Part shown: piece by piece, positions 27,423-35,406 of the stretch
How positions within the stretch are numbered: position 1 is the first letter of the stretch
How the letters are laid out: the number at the start of each line of letters is the position of its first letter
Source of the DNA: Aurantimonas sp. 22II-16-19i
Lineage (GTDB): Bacteria > Pseudomonadota > Alphaproteobacteria > Rhizobiales > Rhizobiaceae
DNA length: 64,000 nucleotides
NCBI RefSeq assembly: GCF_002088275.1
Contig: NZ_AQQS01000025.1
Location: forward strand, 1-64,000
Reading direction: 5' to 3'
Notes under the pieces: model-generated
Seen by the model: the letters and a program-made list of their open reading frames with translations, nothing else
Told to the model about the DNA's origin: nothing
Database searches by the model: none
Program-made: the position numbers and the translations under genes

Positions 27423-29782
27423 GTGAGATCGCCGAGCGTGCCGTCCAGAACTTCCGCCGCCGCGACGCCCGCGACAAGCTGATGGGGCGCACCCGCTACA
27501 CCATCGATCGCGCGACGGCCGGCATGCTCCATGCCGCGCTGTTGCGGTCGGACGTTGCGAGCGGGCGGATCCTGCGCCTCGACACGACTGCGGCGGCGCG
27601 CATGCCGGGCGTTCGCGCCATCGTGACGGCCGCCGATGCTCCCGGCCGCGCCGGCCTCGGCATCGCCGACCATCCGCTCCTTGCCGTCGACACGGTGCGC
27701 TATTGCGGCGAGCCGATCGCCGCCATCGCGGCCGATACCGAGCGCCAGGCGCGGGATGCCCTCGCCGCCATCGAGGTCGAGATCGCGCCGCTTTCCGCCG
27801 TGCTCGACATGGGCGCGGCCCTCGCCGACGGCGCGCCGCTCGTCCATCCGGAGTGGCAGGGTTACGAGGTCCTGACGCCGGGCGGCATGCGGGGCGGCAA
27901 TGTCGCCTGGGAGGCGAGCGTCGACCGCGGCGACGTCGATGCCGCCTTCGCCCGGGACGACGTGACGGTGGTCGAAAGCGCGTTCCGCGTCGGCCGGCAG
28001 AACCATCTTTCCTTCGAGCCGCGCGCGGTGGTCGCCCATTTCGAGGACGGCCGATACCACATCGAGACCTCGACCCAGGTGCCTTGGACCGTGCGCAACA
28101 CCGTGGCCGCGCTCCTCGCCGTCCCGGCCTCGTCGATCCGGGTGACAGTGCCGCCGGTCGGCGGTGGCTTCGGCCTCAAATTCGACTGCGCGCTGGAACC
28201 CTTCGCCGCCCTCCTCGCTCGAAAGTCGGGCCGAGCGGTGCGCCTCGTCAACAGCCGCGAGGAGGAGATGACCACCTGCCTCTTCCGCGAGAACGCCGAG
28301 ATCCGCATCCGCTCGGCGATCGCGCCGGACGGGTCGATCGCCGGACGGGAAGCGGTGGTGCTGATGGATTGCGGCGCCTATGGCGGCGAGCAGGTGTTCC
28401 TGACCACGATGACCGCCCATACGCTCGGCGGCAACTACCGGCTCGGCGCGGTGCGCATCGTCTCGCGGGCCGTCTACACCAACACCGCCCCGAACGGCGC
28501 CTTCCGGGCCTGCAACGGCGTCTACAACACCTTCGCGCTGGAACGGCATACCGACGAGATCGCGGCCGCGATCGGCATGGCGCCCGACGCGTTTCGCCGC
28601 AGGAACGTCATCGGCGACGGCGATCTCGGCGCGACCGGCCAGGTCTTCGAGGGCGACGTGCTGGCGCCCATGCTGGCGAAGATGGAGGCCCTGCGCGCGC
28701 GAACGCCCGCCAGGCCGCTCGAGGATGGCCGCCTCCACGGCCGGGCGACGACCGTCGGCACCTGGTTCGTCTTCACCGGACCGTCCGCCGCCACCGTCAA
28801 CATGAATGCCGATGGCACCGCCACCCTCGTCACCTCCGGCGTCGAGATCGGCTCGGGCTCGATGATGCAGGCGCTGCCGCAGATCGTCGCGGCCACCCTC
28901 GGCCTGTCGCCGGACAAGGTGGTGGTGCGCGCCGCCGATACCGATGCCGCCGGCTATGACGTCGGCGTCGGCGGCGGGCGCACCACGGTCTCGCTCGGCG
29001 CCGCCAGCCGATCCGCCGCGATCGAGGTCCGCACGAAACTCCTGAAGGTGGCGAGCGACATGCTCGAAGCCTCGGCGGAAGACCTCGTCATGGAGGACGG
29101 GCGCATCGACATCGCCGGCGCCAGGGGATCCGGCGTCACCATCGCCGAGGTCGCCGCCCGCGCCCAGGCCCTCCTCGGGCCGGTGGCCGGCACCGGCTCC
29201 TTCACCGGAGCCGGCACGCCTGCGATGGCCGGCTGCTGCGCCGGCCACTTCATCGAGGCGCTCGACATCCCGGTCTTCGCCGTCCACGACTGCGACGTCG
29301 CCGTCGATCCCGACACCGGCCATGTCGAAGTGCTGAAATACCGCGTCGTGCAGGATGTCGGCCGGGCGCTGAACCCGAGCGCCATTCATGGCCAGATCCA
29401 GGGCGGGGTCGTCCAGGGCCTCGGCTATGCGCTGCACGAGGAGGCCGATGTCGGCCGCGATGGCGCCATCCGTCAGACGAGCTTCGAGACCTACCGCGTG
29501 CCGCTCGCCGGCGATGTCGTGCCGGTCGAGATCGAGCTCCACGAGGGAGCCCCGTCGATCGGCCCGCTCGGCACCAAGGGCGCCGGCGAGGTGCCGATCC
29601 TGAATGTCGGCGCGACCATCGCCTGTGCCGTCGCCCATGCGACGGGCAAGCAGGTCCGCGAACTGCCGCTGACGCCGCCGCGCGTGTTGGAGCTCATGCT
29701 GGACAGGGCGTCGGCGCCGGATTTCGCCCACATCCGCGAGCGCCATTCGGACAACCGGCTGGCAATCGATACGCTCGACTGA
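27419..29782 (+). CDS. Molybdenum hydroxylase, molybdopterin-binding large subunit
   Basis: A 787-aa catalytic subunit. PPVGGGFGLKF is the molybdopterin-binding loop, PNGAFRACNGVYNTFALERH the substrate-channel segment, and GTKGAGEVP contains the base Glu (E724) conserved in hydroxylases. The AYxCSFR loop of true CO dehydrogenase is absent, so an aldehyde or N-heterocycle hydroxylase is favoured. The start is ATG at 27419 within the previous stop; the frame is open further upstream through the small-subunit gene but that part is not coding. It lies between the importer and an aminotransferase in one run. Confidence 0.9.
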   Translation: MSEIAERAVQNFRRRDARDKLMGRTRYTIDRATAGMLHAALLRSDVASGRILRLDTTAAARMPGVRAIVTAADAPGRAGLGIADHPLLAVDTVRYCGEPIAAIAADTERQARDALAAIEVEIAPLSAVLDMGAALADGAPLVHPEWQGYEVLTPGGMRGGNVAWEASVDRGDVDAAFARDDVTVVESAFRVGRQNHLSFEPRAVVAHFEDGRYHIETSTQVPWTVRNTVAALLAVPASSIRVTVPPVGGGFGLKFDCALEPFAALLARKSGRAVRLVNSREEEMTTCLFRENAEIRIRSAIAPDGSIAGREAVVLMDCGAYGGEQVFLTTMTAHTLGGNYRLGAVRIVSRAVYTNTAPNGAFRACNGVYNTFALERHTDEIAAAIGMAPDAFRRRNVIGDGDLGATGQVFEGDVLAPMLAKMEALRARTPARPLEDGRLHGRATTVGTWFVFTGPSAATVNMNADGTATLVTSGVEIGSGSMMQALPQIVAATLGLSPDKVVVRAADTDAAGYDVGVGGGRTTVSLGAASRSAAIEVRTKLLKVASDMLEASAEDLVMEDGRIDIAGARGSGVTIAEVAARAQALLGPVAGTGSFTGAGTPAMAGCCAGHFIEALDIPVFAVHDCDVAVDPDTGHVEVLKYRVVQDVGRALNPSAIHGQIQGGVVQGLGYALHEEADVGRDGAIRQTSFETYRVPLAGDVVPVEIELHEGAPSIGPLGTKGAGEVPILNVGATIACAVAHATGKQVRELPLTPPRVLELMLDRASAPDFAHIRERHSDNRLAIDTLD

Positions 29783-29825
29783 AAATCCTGGCGCCGATGT
29801 CCCCCCCAAGCGAAAGAACCCTGCG

Positions 29826-31160
29826 ATGAACGACATGCCGAATTCCATCGAGGCCCGCGACCGGGCCTATCAGCTGCATCCGCTGGTCGATCTCAGGCAG
29901 CACGAGAAGACCGGCTCGCTGGTGATCGATCGCGGCGAGGGCGTCTATGTCTACGACATCGACGGGAAGCGCTATTTCGAGGGCCTCGCCGGGCTGTGGT
30001 CGGTGGCCGTCGGCTTCGGCGAGAAGCGCCTCGCCGAAGTCGCGAAAGCCCAGATGGAGAAGCTGCCCTACTACCACATCTTCTCCCACAAGACCCACGG
30101 GCCGTCGGTGGAGCTTGCCGAAAAGCTGATCCAGATCGCGCCCGTGCCGATGTCGAAGGTGCATTTCACCTCCTCGGGCTCGGAGGCGAACGATCTCGTG
30201 GTGAAGCTCTGCTGGTATCGCTCCAACGCCCTCGGCAAGCCCGACAAGAAGAAGATCATCGGCCGCATCAAGGGCTATCACGGCGTCACCATCGCCGCCG
30301 GCTCGATCACCGGCCTTGCCCGCAACCATGCCAGCTTCGACCTGCCGCTCGACCGCATGAAGCACACGAACTGCCCCGACTACGGTTCCATTGCGCTGCC
30401 GGGCGAGAGCGAGGCGGAGTTCTCCCTCCGCATGGCCGATGATCTCGAGAAGCTGATCCTGGAAGAAGGCCCGGACACCATCGCCGCCTTCTTCGGCGAG
30501 CCGGTGATGGCGTCGGGCGGCGTCTATGTTCCGCCTCAGAACTACTGGCAGGAGATCCAGAGGGTCCTGAGGAAGTACGACATCCTGCTCGTCGCCGACG
30601 AGGTGATCACCGGCTTCGGGCGAACCGGCAACATGTTCGGGTCGACGACCTTCGGCATCGAGCCGGACGTCATGGTCATCTCCAAGCAGATGGCCTCGTC
30701 CTACATGCCGATCGCGGCGATCCTGATGAACGAGACCTTCTACGCCCCGATCGCCGACGAATCCTCGCGCATCGGCGTCTTCGGCCATGGCTATACCGCC
30801 TCGGGCCATCCGGTGGCGACGGCGGTCTCGCTGGAAAACATCAAGATCATCGAGGAGCGCGACCTCGTCGGCAACTGCCGCAGGCTGTCGCCGCAGTTTC
30901 TCGGCCATCTCGACGCACTCGCCAGGCACCCCAAGGTGAAGCTGAGGCGCGGCGTCGGGCTGATCGGCGCGCTGGAACTCCACCCCGAAGGCGAGCCCGG
31001 CAAGGCCGGCGCGGCGATGGCGGCGGCAGCGCTGGAAGAGGGTGTCATCGGCCGCGCGGTCGGCGACGCCTTCTGCCTCTGCCCGCCGCTGATCATCACA
31101 GCCGAAGAGATCGACGCGATGTTTGCAGCGGTCGGCAAGGCCCTCGATCGACTGGGGTGA
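29826..31160 (+). CDS. Class III aminotransferase (omega-amino-acid type)
   Basis: A 444-aa PLP enzyme. TSSGSEANDLVVKLCWY, LLVADEVITGFGRTGNMFG and MVISKQMASSYMPI (Schiff-base lysine K287) are the fold-type I landmarks. The N-terminal PLVDLRQHEKTGSLVIDRGEG and GLAGLWSVAVGFG segments are typical of omega-amino acid:pyruvate and putrescine-type aminotransferases. These act on terminal amino groups such as those released when a lactam ring is opened. It is the last gene of the hyuA run, 43 nt after the molybdenum hydroxylase. No semialdehyde dehydrogenase gene follows; the next gene is convergent. Confidence 0.88.
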   Translation: MNDMPNSIEARDRAYQLHPLVDLRQHEKTGSLVIDRGEGVYVYDIDGKRYFEGLAGLWSVAVGFGEKRLAEVAKAQMEKLPYYHIFSHKTHGPSVELAEKLIQIAPVPMSKVHFTSSGSEANDLVVKLCWYRSNALGKPDKKKIIGRIKGYHGVTIAAGSITGLARNHASFDLPLDRMKHTNCPDYGSIALPGESEAEFSLRMADDLEKLILEEGPDTIAAFFGEPVMASGGVYVPPQNYWQEIQRVLRKYDILLVADEVITGFGRTGNMFGSTTFGIEPDVMVISKQMASSYMPIAAILMNETFYAPIADESSRIGVFGHGYTASGHPVATAVSLENIKIIEERDLVGNCRRLSPQFLGHLDALARHPKVKLRRGVGLIGALELHPEGEPGKAGAAMAAAALEEGVIGRAVGDAFCLCPPLIITAEEIDAMFAAVGKALDRLG

Positions 31161-31325
31161 CGGGAAAGAGGAGGCGCGGCTGGCCAGCGACTGCGGCTTT
31201 GCCCGACAGATCCGGCCATGCCGCTTTCCCGCACCCCGCCTCACGGACGGCGCCCGCATCGACCCCTTCGTTGCGTCCGGGGCCCGGCCCTCGAACCCGC
31301 GGAAACCGGCCCGGCTGCCCGAACG

Positions 31326-31751
31326 CTAGGCCAGGATGCCGCGCAGCAGATGGCTGAGCTGGCTGGTCTCCGCCGGGCTGAGCGTGTCGATCACCTGCCG
31401 GCGTTCCGTCTCGACCAGAGGGACCAGCTCGCGAAGGTTCCGTCGGCCCTTGTCGGAGAGAACGACCAGCACCCGGCGACGATCCCGCGGATCGGGGGCA
31501 CGGTAGACGAGCCCGCTCGACACCATCCGATCGACGATCTTGGTCAACGTCGGCAGATCGACGAAGACGCTCGGCGCCAGTTCGCCCATCGACTGGCCGT
31601 CGCGGCGATCGAGCGAGGCCATGACGCGGAACTGTTCGATGCGCACGCCAGCCGGCTTCAACCGCGCTTCGACAGCCGTGTCGAGGCGTCGATTGACGCC
31701 GGCAATGAGGTCCGAAAGCTCGACCGAGCCTGAATCAGGCGCGCCATTCAT
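31326..31751 (-). CDS. MarR-family transcriptional regulator
   Basis: A 141-aa winged-helix regulator. FRVMASLDRRDGQSMGELAP and SVFVDLPTLTKIVDRMVSSGLVYRAPDPRDRRRVLVVLSDKGRR are the classic MarR HTH and wing. Such proteins usually repress adjacent genes until a small phenolic or carboxylic ligand binds. It converges on the aminotransferase operon (165-nt gap with no obvious hairpin) and is divergent from the AmiC-like gene and the amide importer, which it probably controls. The call is secure; the ligand is unknown. Confidence 0.9.
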   Translation of the reverse strand: MNGAPDSGSVELSDLIAGVNRRLDTAVEARLKPAGVRIEQFRVMASLDRRDGQSMGELAPSVFVDLPTLTKIVDRMVSSGLVYRAPDPRDRRRVLVVLSDKGRRNLRELVPLVETERRQVIDTLSPAETSQLSHLLRGILA

Positions 31752-31760
31752 GAGGATGTC

Positions 31761-31788
31761 TCCGGAATACTGGAATTTTCATATATTC
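31761..31788. promoter_or_regulatory. AT-rich divergent promoter with GAAT/ATTC dyad beside marR
   Basis: Just upstream of the MarR start lies GGAATACTGG followed by GAATTTTCATATATTC (31773-31788), whose outer GAAT and ATTC are inverted. AT-rich sequence is rare here, so this is likely the marR promoter and auto-operator. The remaining gap to the AmiC-like gene at 32051 (about 260 nt) is GC-rich with nothing else I recognise. Confidence 0.35.
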
Positions 31789-32050
31789 GCTGCCCGCGCC
31801 GGAGGCAATTTCGAACCTGAAGGAAATGTCGGCGAGCCGGGACCGATCGGCGCTGCCCGGGATTCGCGCAGCCTGCCCGGCCAGCATGCTCAAATTCGCG
31901 TGTTCGGGCGTCTGCGCCTGCCGAAACCCCTGCTCTCGCGATGGTTTCGCCATCCCTCGTTTGGCACGGGAAATGCAAAGCCAAGCTGAACGGACCGCGC
32001 CTGAATTCGTCGCGCGCTTCGAAGACATCGTCCGACGGCAGGAGTTGCGG

Positions 32051-33088
32051 ATGATACGCATTGGGCTCTTGATCGCACAGAGCGGCGCTTCCGGGATCTG
32101 GGCGCCGTCCTCCGAGGCCTGCGCGCGGCTCGCGGTCGACGAGATCAACGCCCATTACGGGCTGCTCGGCGACGAGGTGGATCTGACGATCATCGATGCG
32201 GGTCGCTCGGCGGCAAGCGCGGCGGCAGCCGTCGATCTGCCGATCGGGCTCGACGAGATCGACGCGGTCGTCGGCATGATCCCCAGCTACCAGCGCGCCT
32301 CCGTATCGACCATGATCGGCGGGCGTGTCCCCTTCATCTACACGCCGCAATTCGAGGGATGGGAGCACGACCGGGCGATCGTCACCGTCGGCGAAACCTC
32401 GCACGAGCTGCTGCAGCCCGGCATCGACTGGCTGTTCGAGAAGAAGGCGGCGAAGCGCTACTATCTCTGCGGCAACGACTATGTTTGGCCGCGTCGGACA
32501 CTGGCGACCGCAAGGCGCCTCGTCGCCAGTCGCGGGGGAGAGGTCGTGGGCGAGCGGATCGTGCCGTTCGACTTCGAGGATTATGACGCGCTCTTCGACG
32601 AGATTCGCGGCAGCCGGGCGGAGGTCGTGATCCCCTATTTCCTCGGTGCCGAGGCCGTCTCGTTCAACCGCGCGTTTGCCGAAGCCGGGCTCGCGGCAAA
32701 GGTCCTGCGGTTCTCTTCGGCGATCGACGAGACGGTGCTCTACGGGATCGGAGCGGATGCGACGGAGAACCTTTTTCTCTCCTCGGGCTATTTCGGCTCG
32801 ATCGATTCCCGCAACAACCGGCATTTTCTCGAGCGCTACCACTCCCGCTTCGGCGAGACCCCGCCCCCCGCCAACGCCTTCGGCCAATCCTGCTACGAGG
32901 GCATCTACTGTCTTCTTGCCCTCGCCGAAGCCGCCGGAGATCTCGCCGTCCAGGCCGTCGTGAGCGGCCTTGGCCGCACCTGTCAGAAAAACACCGCGCG
33001 TGGTTCGGACGAACCCAAGGTCGCAGGCCATCGGCAGCCGATCCATCTGGCCGAGGTCGATGGGCTGGAGCTGACGATGATCGGTTGA
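32051..33088 (+). CDS. AmiC-like cytoplasmic amide sensor (leaderless periplasmic-binding-protein fold)
   Basis: A 345-aa Peripla_BP_5-type protein beginning MIRIGLLIAQSGASGIWAPS with no signal peptide. The start is fixed by AGGAG 6 nt before ATG 32051; upstream codons in the open frame do not encode a leader. YTPQFEGWEHDRAIVTVGET and KRYYLCGNDYVWPRR match the AmiC/urea-binding family. AmiC is the cytoplasmic negative regulator of the Pseudomonas amidase operon, acting on the antiterminator AmiR. No ANTAR-domain AmiR is encoded in this window. The C-terminus is about 35 residues shorter than AmiC. A decayed transporter protein is the alternative. Confidence 0.7.
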   Translation: MIRIGLLIAQSGASGIWAPSSEACARLAVDEINAHYGLLGDEVDLTIIDAGRSAASAAAAVDLPIGLDEIDAVVGMIPSYQRASVSTMIGGRVPFIYTPQFEGWEHDRAIVTVGETSHELLQPGIDWLFEKKAAKRYYLCGNDYVWPRRTLATARRLVASRGGEVVGERIVPFDFEDYDALFDEIRGSRAEVVIPYFLGAEAVSFNRAFAEAGLAAKVLRFSSAIDETVLYGIGADATENLFLSSGYFGSIDSRNNRHFLERYHSRFGETPPPANAFGQSCYEGIYCLLALAEAAGDLAVQAVVSGLGRTCQKNTARGSDEPKVAGHRQPIHLAEVDGLELTMIG

Positions 33089-33127
33089 AGAATCGATTTC
33101 CTCCCGCAGCGCAAAAATCATTTGCCT

Positions 33128-33150
33128 TTTCAAATTTTGTGATTTCAAAT
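33128..33150. promoter_or_regulatory. AT-rich promoter region with two TTTCAAAT direct repeats
   Basis: TTTCAAAT occurs at 33128-33135 and 33143-33150, 15 bp apart start to start, in a 106-nt gap between the AmiC-like gene and the importer operon. The stretch 33112-33155 is the most AT-rich around and should contain the promoter of the importer/amidase operon. Direct repeats suggest a dimeric regulator's site. Confidence 0.45.
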
Positions 33151-33194
33151 AACTCCATCGCCGGTTCGCACTGGGTTTCGAAGGGGGTTCCGAT

Positions 33195-34436
33195 ATGACG
33201 ATCACACGCCGCAGGTTCATCAAGACGTCGCTCTCCGCCACCGCGGCGCTGGCGAGCCCCGCCATCTCGACCCGCTACGCCTTCGGCAGCGACGACCCGA
33301 TCAAGGTCGGAAGCCTGCTCGACCAATCCGGCGCGATCGCCTCTTCGGGCGTCACCATGGTCTCGGCGATGGAACAGGGTGTGGCGGAGATCAACGAGGC
33401 CGGCGGCCTGCTCGGGCGGCCGCTTCAGCTGATCCAGTACGACACCCAGTCGAACATCCAGCTCTACTCGCAATATGCCCAGCAGCTGGCGCTGAAGGAC
33501 CGGGTCGACGTCGTTCACGGCGGCATCACCTCTGCCTCGCGCGAGGCAATCCGGCCGACATTCGACCGGTTCAAGGTGCTCTATTTCTACAACGTGCTCT
33601 ACGAGGGCGGCGTCTGCGACCGGAACACCTTCTGCACCGGCACCACCCCGGCCCAGACCGTGGAGAAGCTGGTCCCCTACGCGATGAAGAACAGCGGCAA
33701 GAAGGCCTACATCCTCGCCGCCGACTACAATTACGGCCAGATCACCGCCAAGTGGATGACCAAATACATGCGGGACAATGGCGGCGAGGTCCTGTCCGTC
33801 GACTTCTTCCCGCTGGACGTCACCAATTTCGGCCCGACGATCTCGAAGATCCAGGCAGCGAAACCCGACCTCATCCTTTCGGCCCTCGTCGGAGGCAACC
33901 ACGTGTCGTTCTACCGGCAATGGGAGTCGGCCGGGATGAAGGGGCAGATCCCGATCGCCTCCACCACCTTCGGCCTCGTCAACGAGCCGTCCACCGTCGA
34001 CGCCGCGGTGAGCGCGGACATCTACGGCTGCTACGGCTACTACGAGGAACTGGCGACCCCCGAGAGCCAGGCTTTCGTCCAGAACCTGAAGAAGCGCTGG
34101 GCCGACATCCCCTATATCAGCGAGCTGACGGCCACGACCTACGAGGGGCTGCATCTCTGGGCCGAAGGCGTCAGGAAGGCCGGCTCGCTGGACCGAATGG
34201 CGGTGATCGAGGCCCTGGAGAGCGGCATCTCCTACAAGGGCCCAAGCGGCGAGGTCACCCTCGATGGCGTGACCCACCACACCGTCCGCAACGCCTATCT
34301 CGCGCAGGTGAAGGACCGCAAATGGAACGTTCTGGAGACGTTCGAGGCGGTGCAGCCCTCCGACACCGCGATGGTCTGCGATCTGGCGAAGAACCCTGCG
34401 GACAACCAGCAATACGTCATCGACATCGACGCCTGA
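33195..34436 (+). CDS. Amide/urea-type ABC importer substrate-binding protein, Tat-exported
   Basis: A 413-aa binding protein of the Peripla_BP_5 family (UrtA/FmdD-like). The N-terminus TRRRFIKTSLSATAALASPA is a twin-arginine signal, so it is probably exported folded. IKVGSLLDQSGAIASSGVTM, GITSASREAIRPTFDRF and YNVLYEGGVCDRNTFCTG resemble urea- and short-chain-amide-binding proteins (the CDRN/C pair is typical). It begins a run of binding protein, two permeases, two ATPases and amidase, suggesting that the ligand is an amide which is hydrolysed after import. It is separated from the permease gene by a hairpin and a short tandem repeat. Confidence 0.88.
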   Translation: MTITRRRFIKTSLSATAALASPAISTRYAFGSDDPIKVGSLLDQSGAIASSGVTMVSAMEQGVAEINEAGGLLGRPLQLIQYDTQSNIQLYSQYAQQLALKDRVDVVHGGITSASREAIRPTFDRFKVLYFYNVLYEGGVCDRNTFCTGTTPAQTVEKLVPYAMKNSGKKAYILAADYNYGQITAKWMTKYMRDNGGEVLSVDFFPLDVTNFGPTISKIQAAKPDLILSALVGGNHVSFYRQWESAGMKGQIPIASTTFGLVNEPSTVDAAVSADIYGCYGYYEELATPESQAFVQNLKKRWADIPYISELTATTYEGLHLWAEGVRKAGSLDRMAVIEALESGISYKGPSGEVTLDGVTHHTVRNAYLAQVKDRKWNVLETFEAVQPSDTAMVCDLAKNPADNQQYVIDIDA

Positions 34437-34448
34437 TCCTCATCCGGA

Positions 34449-34473
34449 GAGGCGGGCAACGGCTGTCCGCCTC
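34449..34473 (+). other. Stem-loop after the amide-binding-protein gene
   Basis: GAGGCGGGCA and its partner TGTCCGCCTC form a 10-bp stem (one G-U pair) around a 5-nt loop; two more G-C pairs extend it after one mismatch. It starts 13 nt after the binding-protein stop. No U-run follows, so an mRNA-stabilising or partial-termination role is likelier than full termination. Confidence 0.6.
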
Positions 34474-34475
34474 CC

Positions 34476-34508
34476 CGCCCAAGCCTTCTCGCCCAAGCCT
34501 TTTCGCCC
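34476..34508 (+). repeat. 14-bp tandem repeat, about 2.4 copies
   Basis: CGCCCAAGCCTTCT is followed at once by CGCCCAAGCCTTTT and then CGCCC. The two full units differ at one base. It fills the space between the hairpin and the permease gene. No function is evident; it may be a slippage product. Confidence 0.75.
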
Positions 34509-34536
34509 GTGAGTCCTCGATCAGGATCGGACCGAC

Positions 34537-35403
34537 ATGGATCTTGCAGCCATCGTGGCGCTGAACGTCGTCAACGGCGCGGCCTCGCTGTTTCTCCTCT
34601 GCCTCGGCCTGGCGATCATCTTCGGGATGATGCGGATCATCAATCTCGCCCATGGCGAGTTCGTGATGCTCGGCGCCTATGCCGCGGTGATCTCGGCCAA
34701 TGCCGGCGTCAACATCTGGGTCGCGATGCTGGTCGTCGCGCCGCTCTTCGTCGGGCTCGTCGGCCTCCTGGTCGAGCGCTGCCTCGTGCGGTTCCTCTAT
34801 GGCCGACTGGTCGATTCCATGCTCGCCACCTGGGGGCTCAGCCTTCTCATCATCGGCCTCACGACGACGGTCTTCGGCAACACGATGCAGGGCGTTCCGA
34901 CGCCGCTGGGCGGCTTTTCCATCGGGGACTACCGCACCTCCTGGTACACGCTGTTCCTCCTGGCCGTCGCGGTCGTGATGATGGCGATCGTTTACGGGGT
35001 CCTGCGCTACACACGCTTCGGCCTGATCGCCCGGGCGGTGATGCAGAACCCTGACATGGCGGCGGTCCTCGGCGTCAATCCCGCCCATATCTACATGGCG
35101 ACCTTCTCCCTCGGCGCAGCCGTCACCGGCCTTGCAGGCGGCGTTCTCGCCCCGGTGTCCGGCATCACCCCGGTGATGGGCGCGGCCTATGTCGCCAAAG
35201 CCTTCATCACCGTGGTCGGCGGCGGCGCGGCGATCATATCGGGGACCCTGTCGGCCTCCGGTCTCTTCGGCTTCGTCAACCAGCTCGGCGCCTATTTCAC
35301 CACGCCCGTCTATGGCGAGGTGATCCTCTTCCTCTCCGCCATCGTCCTCATCCGGATCCTGCCCCAGGGCATCTCCGGTCGCTTCTTCAAGGGGACCGTC
35401 TGA
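34537..35403 (+). CDS. Branched-chain/urea-type ABC permease (LivH/UrtB-like)
   Basis: A 288-aa inner-membrane permease with about 8 helices. MMRIINLAHGEFVMLGAYAA near residues 29-48 is the conserved LivH signature, and the tail LIRILPQGISGRFFKG is family-typical. It forms the channel together with the LivM-like protein 3 nt downstream and is driven by the two ATPases that follow. Placement right after the amide/urea-type binding protein makes short amides or urea derivatives the likely cargo. The start is ATG 34537 with GGAT-type ribosome sequence about 10 nt upstream. Confidence 0.9.
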   Translation: MDLAAIVALNVVNGAASLFLLCLGLAIIFGMMRIINLAHGEFVMLGAYAAVISANAGVNIWVAMLVVAPLFVGLVGLLVERCLVRFLYGRLVDSMLATWGLSLLIIGLTTTVFGNTMQGVPTPLGGFSIGDYRTSWYTLFLLAVAVVMMAIVYGVLRYTRFGLIARAVMQNPDMAAVLGVNPAHIYMATFSLGAAVTGLAGGVLAPVSGITPVMGAAYVAKAFITVVGGGAAIISGTLSASGLFGFVNQLGAYFTTPVYGEVILFLSAIVLIRILPQGISGRFFKGTV

Positions 35404-35406
35404 GCC

